From assembly GCA_903923925.1 (NCBI GenBank), contig CAIXZF010000103.1, positions 1-40,247 on the forward strand: DNA of 40,247 nucleotides, written 5' to 3'. The notes beneath the pieces were generated by a model. It was not told the DNA's origin, did not search any database, and saw only the letters and a program-made list of their open reading frames with translations. Source of the stretch: an uncultured Bacteroidales bacterium (GTDB lineage: Bacteria; Bacteroidota; Bacteroidia; Bacteroidales; CAIXZF01). A program made the position numbers and the translations under genes. This document shows, piece after piece, positions 35,101 through 40,247 of the stretch. How positions within the stretch are numbered: position 1 is the stretch's first letter; the number at the start of each line of letters is the position of its first letter.

Positions 35101-38100
35101 ACAATTATTGGAACAGAGATGGCACTCAATAATCTGCCAGATACAAATTATTTTGGTGGCATAGTGGACGAACTAAGTTTTTGGAACACTGCTTTGGGGG
35201 CATGTAAAATAATGGACTATATGTCAAATACACTCAATGTAAACGAAACTGGATTAGTCTCCTATTATGATTTCAATCAATGCAGCGGCAGCAGTTTGCC
35301 AGATTTAAAAGGAACGAATAACGGAACCTTTTATAATGCTCCTTTATGGGTTTCATCGGCAGCATCAATTACAGGCACAATGACCGACATAGTAGTGGGA
35401 ACAACATCTTCATCTGCTATCCTGCAAACTTCAGCCAGAGTGAATGCCAATATTATAAGTATCGCTTCAAGCAATGCTACAGCAAGGGGTGTAGCTTATG
35501 GTACCGGGCATTGTCCTGATATTACTGGTACAAAAGTTAACGAATCCGGTTCATTCGGAGTTGGCAGCTTTTATGAAGATATTTCCGGATTGACTTCAGG
35601 TACAACGTATTATGCACGTGCTTATGCCACTGATGCAAGCGGGACAAGCTATGGAACAGAAATTAGCTTTACTACACTATATACAAACCCCACTCCTGGT
35701 GTAGGTGCAGCATTAGCATTTAATGGAACTGCAAGTTATGTTTCCTTGCCAAGTACATTTGTCAACAATACAATGAGTGTGGCTATGTGGGCTTATTGCG
35801 CTAATTGGAATGTTTCTTCATCCTTTAAAACTATCATTGGAAATACGCAATCAGGCGGATGGGCCATCTATCTTGAGAATTCAACTATTAAAATTGATCT
35901 TGGTGTAACATCAGGTGGAAAAAAATCAGTATCGTACAGTGCTGCATCGCTGAGTGGTTGGAATCATCTCGCATTTACTGCCGACAATGCTTACTTAAAG
36001 TTCTATATCAATGGTAACCTGGTAGGATTCACTGCAACAAATAGCAGTTTTTCGTCGCCTGCTCTACCTGTCAATACAACAATTATTGGAACGGAGATGG
36101 GAGCCAATAATCTACCAGATCCATATTATTTTGGTGGCATAGTGGACGAACTAAGTTTTTGGAACACTGCTTTGGGGGCATGTGCAATAATGGACTATAT
36201 GTCAAATACACTCAATGGAAATGAAACTGGATTAGTCTCCTATTATGATTTTGATCAATGCAGCGGCAGCAGTTTGCTAGATTTAAAAGGAACGAATAAC
36301 GGAACCTTATATAATGCTCCGGCATGGGTTGTATCGGCTGCATCAATTACAGGCACAATTTCAAACATAACAGTGGAAACAACTTCCACATCTGCTATTT
36401 TGACTACTTCAGCCAGGGTTAATGCAACAATTATAAGCATAGCTGCAGGCAATGCAACAGCCAGGGGAATAGCCTATGGTACAGGGCATTGTCCCGGTAT
36501 TACAGGCACAAAAGTTAATGAATCCGGTTCATTCGGAGTTGGCAGCTTTTATGAAGATCTTCCTGGATTGACTTCAAATACAACGTATTACGCACGTGCT
36601 TATGCCACTGATGCCAGCGGAACAAACTATGGGACAGAAATAGGCTTTACTACACTTGAATGTACAAACCCCAGCGCCGGCGGAACCATTGGAACAGCCC
36701 AGACCATTTGTTACAGCAGTGCGCCTAATGCATTTACCAGCATTACAATTGCCACTGGAAATACAGGCACTCTGGAGTACAAATGGCAATCTTCAACAAG
36801 CAGTGCTTCTGATGGTTTTGCAGATTTAGCCTCCAGCAATTCAGAATCTTATACATCAAGTTCTTTAACCGCTACTACCTGGTTTAAGCGTCTGGCAAGA
36901 GTTAGCTGCCAAACCGATTGGACTGGTGCAGCAGAGTCAAATGTGATCCTGAATACAGTAGACCCTGCTTCTGTAGGCGGTGACGTTTCCGGCAGTAAAT
37001 CGGTTTGCTATGCGACCAACAGCAGCAATCTTACCTTATCAGGCCATGCCGGAACTATTGTGAGATGGGAGTCATCCACAGATAACTGGCTTACTACAAC
37101 GGATATTGCGAATACTGCAACCACCTACACTGCAGCAAACCTGATCACTACCACAAAGTATCATGTAGTGGTGAAAAGTGGTGTTTGCAGCGAGTCGGTT
37201 TCATCGGATGCAACCATAACAGTTTATGCACCTTATGTAGTAGGTTCCATCTCGGCAGATCAGACCATTTGCTATAATACAGCAGCGGTTCAGCTCAGCA
37301 GTGTAGCACCAACAGGAGGCGCCACACCATATTCCTATCAGTGGCAGAGTTCAACCGATAATGTGAACTTCACGAACATCAACTTAGCAACCGCTGCTAC
37401 TTATGCTCCGGGAGCGCTAACCCAAACTACCTATTTCCGCCAGAACCAAACCTCAGGCGGAGCTGTTGGATCACCTCCAGCAGGACAATTTCCTTCTGTT
37501 CCACCAGCGGGTTGCGGTACTTTAACAACGAACACAGTAACAATAAGTGTTGATCCGGCATCAGTTGGCGGTTCTGTTTCAGGTACCAAATCGGTTTGCT
37601 ACGGAACGAACAGCTCCACACTTACACTATCGGGTCATACCGGAAGTGTCGTGAGATGGGAATCATCTACCGATAATTGGCTTACCACGACTGGTATTGC
37701 AAATATTTCAACTACTTTAACAGCTACCAACCTCACCTCCACCACCAGGTATCATGTTGTGGTAAAGAGCGGAGTTTGTAGCGAATCGATATCATCGGAT
37801 GCAACAATCACAGTTTATGCGCTATCCTTCAGCAGTCAACCTGCCACAAGTATTCAACTTGTTGCTTTAAACGGAATCGCGACTGCTTTATCAGTTACAG
37901 CATCGGCAGAAAGTGGTACTATCAGTACATATGAGTGGTTCAGTAATGCAACTGCCGTAAATACAGGAGGAACCCCTGTAGGAACAAACAGTTCAAGCTA
38001 CACACCATTAACAACTACAGCAGGAACGCTTTATTATTATTGTGTAGTAAGCAATACCGAAGGCTGCAGTAAGACAAGTGATGTGTCGGGAGCTATAACA

Positions 38101-40247
38101 GTAAGTACTATGCCTACGCTGTATTCATCCTGGGTTGTGCCAAGTAATTCTTCTTCTTCTGGAAATACCCGCATTCCAGGTAACACATACCGATATCAAC
38201 ATACAGAATACCTGATAACTGCAGCAGAAATTGTGGCGAGCGGATTCCCATCAGGTGCCGATGTTAGTTCCATCAGTTACCTAATTGCTACTGCTGGTGG
38301 CACAACACAAACCGGCACATTTAAGATATATCTTAAAAATACTTCTGATGCGACTTATTCTTTGGGTGAAAGCTGGAATGTCACCGATTTTACCAAGGTA
38401 AGTGAAATTGCGAACTGGACTGTTCCTATTTCAACAGGATCTTATGAAGTGGCGTTTTCGGGGGGCTCGACTTTTACGTATACAGGCGGGGGAGTTTATG
38501 TAGCATGGGAATTCAGCAACCCGAGTGGCACATTAGGAACCACGGCTTTGGTAGCATATTGTAATAATTCTCTCCCCAATGAATTCTATGGTTCAAGGAG
38601 TTCTGTATCAATGCCATCTATATTAGCACTCTCAGCTTACCGGCCAGCGACAAAATTTGGCAATAATTTTTATGTTGATATAATTGAGGTTACAGATGTT
38701 AATACCCTTGCCCGGCTTCCTATACCTTATGGAGCTCCAACCACTATTCAGGCAAAAGTGACAAATATCTCCGAATTTACTGAAAGCTTTGATGCTACAG
38801 TAACCGTAAAAGACCCAACCAATACAATTACGCGCTATACAATGACGCTAAATGTAAACAACCTGCCTGGAAATACTGCAGCTGATCTCATCTTTACAGG
38901 ATGGAATCCAACTATACTTGAGGAAGTCAATATTTCTGTCACCGCAAGTCCTTCACCGGGTGAAACATGGACGAACAACAATACAATGACGATTCCATGT
39001 TCAGTGAATGACAATCTTTATTCATATCATTACACGAATACTGGTTCAACAGGCTACGGATATACTACACCAGGTTCAGGGATTTTTGCTGCAAAATATC
39101 AAATGCACGGAAGCGGAAAAGTTACAGGGGCGAATCTGTTGATTTACAATTGGGCAGCAAATACTGGAAAAACTATTTATGCTGTGGTTATAAACAGTGC
39201 AGGAACAATAGTTGCACAATCAGCCAATTATGTAATTACAGCCGCTGACCTGGGCACCAACAAAGGTTTTACTTTTGCTACACCTCCAATATTTACTGAT
39301 GAGGATTTCTATGTAGGACTTGCCCAAACATCTTCAGCTGTTCAGTATTATCCTTTGGGAGTCTTTTTTCCCACAACACCAAGGCCGGATAAATTTTATG
39401 CTTTTGCTTTATCGGGTGGAACCGCTTCCCCAGATAGCTATTTGTATGGCATTCAGGCAATAGTAAGTTCAGCTTCATGCCAAAACCCAACTGATGGCGG
39501 AATTATTGCAGGAAAGCAAACTGTTTGCAATGGGACAATTCCGTCAGGTATTACGAGTACGAGTCTTCCTACAGGGAATACTGGTGTATTACAGTATAAA
39601 TGGCAATCATCAACAACGGATTCAATTAGTGGATTTGCAGATATTACACCAGCTGAAACGAATTCAACATATGCTCCTGCAGCATTAAGTGCTACCACCT
39701 GGTTTAAACGCTTATCCAAGGTAGATTGCTCACTCGATTGGACTGGTGCTGCAGAATCTAATGTAGTAAGAATTACTGTTGATCCCGTTTCAGTGGGAGG
39801 TTCTGTGTCGGGTACCAAATCGGTTTGCAACGGAACGAACAGCAGCTTGCTTACCTTATCGGGCCATACCGGCACGGTAGTGAAGTGGCAGAAATCAACC
39901 GATAACTGGACAACGCCGCTCGATATCGTGAACACTACAACAAGCCTTGCTGCAACAAATCTTACAACGACTACAAAATACAGGGTGGTAGTGAAGAGTG
40001 GGGTTTGCTCAACGTCGAATTCAGTTGAAGCAACCATTACAGTTTATGCACCTTATGTGGTTGGTTCTATCTCGGCAGATCAGACCATTTGCTATAATAC
40101 AGCAGCGGTTCAGCTCAACAGTGTTGCTCCAACAGGAGGTGCAACACCATATTCTTATCAGTGGCAGAGTTCAACCGATAATGTGAACTTCAGCAATATT
40201 AACTTAGCAACCGGAACTACTTACACCCCGGGAGCGCTGACTCAAAC
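32128..40247 (+). CDS. Giant secreted modular surface protein (beta-helix, LamG, Ig-like), 3'-truncated
   Basis: From the ATG at 32128 the frame stays open to the window edge: 2,706 codons without a stop. Residues 1-22 are a signal peptide (MKKSNAILVLLLVFVWANSMG). About 30-765 is a threonine/asparagine-rich parallel beta-helix with repeated N-x-I and S-N-T-I turns, closing with the typical GAWEY end near 765. An Ig-like module follows (about 769-860). Two LamG-like jellyroll plus Fn3-like units are at 867-1186 and 1193-1511. Cysteine-containing Ig-like modules (SVGGSVSG, KSVC, LTLSGH, WESSTDNW) lie at about 1512-1995. A CARDB-like region spans about 1995-2450, and a second set of the Ig-like modules starts at 2451 and is cut by the edge. 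It is probably an adhesin or matrix protein exported by T9SS; its C-terminal domain would be outside. No catalytic motif is seen. Confidence 0.85.
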   Translation, partial: MKKSNAILVLLLVFVWANSMGLPTTSLTVTATAGLTGPTDYPTLKAAFDAINFGTHQGNITVKINTSITETASAVLNASGSGTTPNISSYTSINMYPTVTGLTIGGNLATAPLINLNGADNVTIDGRVNQTGLKDLTITNTSTSAVTATSTIRFIGGATNNTITNCNVKGSATMAVTTEGATILFSTDALTADGNDNNTISNCDIGPAGANLPTKAILGNGSTTTTAIGNSGIIITNNDIHDYFGAAVTSSGIATTTGCNTWSITNNRFYQIASRTWTTGAVHRAIDINNATAAQGFTITGNIIGYASNTQIGTYTLSGSAGIFQAIYFNGIFEGTVSNINSNTIASVRLSGVTSTGSGTSSPFTAILVAAGLANTNSNTIGSQSATGSLTFSTTSTLSTEVYGIYNFSSDDWTATSNNIGGISVTNLAASGTFVVYGLKANTSSTKLFNASSNNVGGTIANSIQLTSTGASSQVIGINVYTAIGNLTSNTVRNLTNNNGTGTTTAASVIGMLLVTSSANQTVSQNIIYNLRNTHATAATVVTGIQFTGRYANIVNRNFIYGLSGTSASSKLYGINIAGGTTTYSNNIITLNGDNSSYLYGINDVAGTNKVYFNTVYINGSTPTGVNTNSYCLYSGGSNVRNYRNNIFVNNRISGYINPCVYISSLSNLTIDYNDYYYTGGGNQGVGMSASQIYTSLANFKAYTLQDVNSKNADPNFASPGGILETNYKPSEGSLIAVTGTGTTTDYAGVPDSRSSSTPAMGAWEYCVNPVISSQSTATQTQCIGETFTSISLTATGTNLVYRWYKNVNATTSGGTEVGTNSNSYTPSAAVAGTLYYYCTVGSDCGTFQTCAVSGAFNTINTTIGAGAALAFDGTASYVSLPGTFINNTMSVAIWAYCSDWVVSTPFKTIIGNNQTGGWAIYLENSDIKVNLGVASGGYKSVSYSAAALSGWNHIAFTADNAFLKFYINGNLVGSTATNSSFSSPVSPINTTIIGTEMALNNLPDTNYFGGIVDELSFWNTALGACKIMDYMSNTLNVNETGLVSYYDFNQCSGSSLPDLKGTNNGTFYNAPLWVSSAASITGTMTDIVVGTTSSSAILQTSARVNANIISIASSNATARGVAYGTGHCPDITGTKVNESGSFGVGSFYEDISGLTSGTTYYARAYATDASGTSYGTEISFTTLYTNPTPGVGAALAFNGTASYVSLPSTFVNNTMSVAMWAYCANWNVSSSFKTIIGNTQSGGWAIYLENSTIKIDLGVTSGGKKSVSYSAASLSGWNHLAFTADNAYLKFYINGNLVGFTATNSSFSSPALPVNTTIIGTEMGANNLPDPYYFGGIVDELSFWNTALGACAIMDYMSNTLNGNETGLVSYYDFDQCSGSSLLDLKGTNNGTLYNAPAWVVSAASITGTISNITVETTSTSAILTTSARVNATIISIAAGNATARGIAYGTGHCPGITGTKVNESGSFGVGSFYEDLPGLTSNTTYYARAYATDASGTNYGTEIGFTTLECTNPSAGGTIGTAQTICYSSAPNAFTSITIATGNTGTLEYKWQSSTSSASDGFADLASSNSESYTSSSLTATTWFKRLARVSCQTDWTGAAESNVILNTVDPASVGGDVSGSKSVCYATNSSNLTLSGHAGTIVRWESSTDNWLTTTDIANTATTYTAANLITTTKYHVVVKSGVCSESVSSDATITVYAPYVVGSISADQTICYNTAAVQLSSVAPTGGATPYSYQWQSSTDNVNFTNINLATAATYAPGALTQTTYFRQNQTSGGAVGSPPAGQFPSVPPAGCGTLTTNTVTISVDPASVGGSVSGTKSVCYGTNSSTLTLSGHTGSVVRWESSTDNWLTTTGIANISTTLTATNLTSTTRYHVVVKSGVCSESISSDATITVYALSFSSQPATSIQLVALNGIATALSVTASAESGTISTYEWFSNATAVNTGGTPVGTNSSSYTPLTTTAGTLYYYCVVSNTEGCSKTSDVSGAITVSTMPTLYSSWVVPSNSSSSGNTRIPGNTYRYQHTEYLITAAEIVASGFPSGADVSSISYLIATAGGTTQTGTFKIYLKNTSDATYSLGESWNVTDFTKVSEIANWTVPISTGSYEVAFSGGSTFTYTGGGVYVAWEFSNPSGTLGTTALVAYCNNSLPNEFYGSRSSVSMPSILALSAYRPATKFGNNFYVDIIEVTDVNTLARLPIPYGAPTTIQAKVTNISEFTESFDATVTVKDPTNTITRYTMTLNVNNLPGNTAADLIFTGWNPTILEEVNISVTASPSPGETWTNNNTMTIPCSVNDNLYSYHYTNTGSTGYGYTTPGSGIFAAKYQMHGSGKVTGANLLIYNWAANTGKTIYAVVINSAGTIVAQSANYVITAADLGTNKGFTFATPPIFTDEDFYVGLAQTSSAVQYYPLGVFFPTTPRPDKFYAFALSGGTASPDSYLYGIQAIVSSASCQNPTDGGIIAGKQTVCNGTIPSGITSTSLPTGNTGVLQYKWQSSTTDSISGFADITPAETNSTYAPAALSATTWFKRLSKVDCSLDWTGAAESNVVRITVDPVSVGGSVSGTKSVCNGTNSSLLTLSGHTGTVVKWQKSTDNWTTPLDIVNTTTSLAATNLTTTTKYRVVVKSGVCSTSNSVEATITVYAPYVVGSISADQTICYNTAAVQLNSVAPTGGATPYSYQWQSSTDNVNFSNINLATGTTYTPGALTQ
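34726..36657 (+). repeat. Tandem 978-bp coding repeat (LamG + Fn3-like unit, two copies)
   Basis: Copy 1 is at about 34726-35679 and copy 2 at about 35704-36657, offset by exactly 978 bp (326 codons) at both ends, so no net indel. Identity is high at the DNA level, including a 59-nt run identical between 35147-35205 and 36125-36183. Confidence 0.9.
36661..40247 (+). repeat. Long-period repeat of Ig-like module block (about 2.8 kb apart)
   Basis: The block at about 36661-37452 recurs at 39478 and continues to the edge, offset by 2,817-2,820 bp (one codon indel). A 49-nt run is identical between 37249-37297 and 40069-40117. An extra partial copy of the middle module lies at about 37553-37820. 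Confidence 0.85.

Noticed and set aside
32394-40037. Several minus-strand open frames of 60-194 codons beneath the giant gene
   Set aside because: They have valine/proline-rich low-complexity translations with no start context or domain, and they mirror the codon pattern of the plus-strand frame, which is open throughout with a signal peptide and recognisable modules.
34726-40247. Long repeats as a mobile element or CRISPR-like array
   Set aside because: The repeats are in frame, encode protein domains and keep codon phase; there are no spacers, transposase or terminal repeats.

Overview
The window looks like a chromosomal segment of a Bacteroidota (Bacteroidetes) bacterium, probably an anaerobe or facultative anaerobe close to Bacteroidales. 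The evidence is phylum-type promoter boxes (TAYCTTTG, once with an exactly spaced upstream TTTG), a type IX secretion C-terminal domain, two TonB-dependent outer-membrane receptors, a tungsten-type aldehyde:ferredoxin oxidoreductase and low-to-moderate GC. I see no rRNA, tRNA, CRISPR array, insertion sequence or integrase. No gene-free stretch exceeds 300 bases.

Left part (1-7.2 kb): a secreted T9SS cargo protein, a convergent LEA-type lipoprotein, an AOR-family oxidoreductase with its own terminator, a long-chain acyl-CoA ligase, and a HigBA toxin-antitoxin pair. A 33-bp dyad sits across the -33 element of the HigBA promoter.

Middle part (7.2-24.2 kb): a minus-strand operon scoA-scoB-HMGL-like-HMGL, which would cleave HMG-CoA and activate acetoacetate. 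Next come a secreted DUF4838-type glycosidase-like protein, a metallophosphoesterase paired with a sensor-fused nucleotidyltransferase, and P5C dehydrogenase. A flavodoxin-fold reductase, an MFS transporter and two TonB-dependent receptors facing each other across a bidirectional terminator follow. A decayed PIN-domain toxin remnant ends this part.

Right part (24.2-31.9 kb): a minus-strand run MCC-beta, methylglutaconyl-CoA hydratase, MCC-alpha, acyl-CoA dehydrogenase and an AsmA-like/GT51 peptidoglycan glycosyltransferase. With the HMG-CoA lyase/SCOT operon this gives a nearly complete leucine-to-acetoacetyl-CoA pathway in two blocks about 16 kb apart. PruA adds the last step of proline catabolism. 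Amino-acid and acyl-CoA oxidation is therefore the main metabolic theme.

Far right (32.1 kb to the edge): one reading frame stays open for more than 8.1 kb and runs off the window. It encodes a giant secreted modular protein with a signal peptide, a parallel beta-helix region, two nearly identical LamG+Fn3-like units, many cysteine-containing Ig-like modules and a larger-order repeat of about 2.8 kb. It is the most unusual object here. The short minus-strand ORFs beneath it are shadows.
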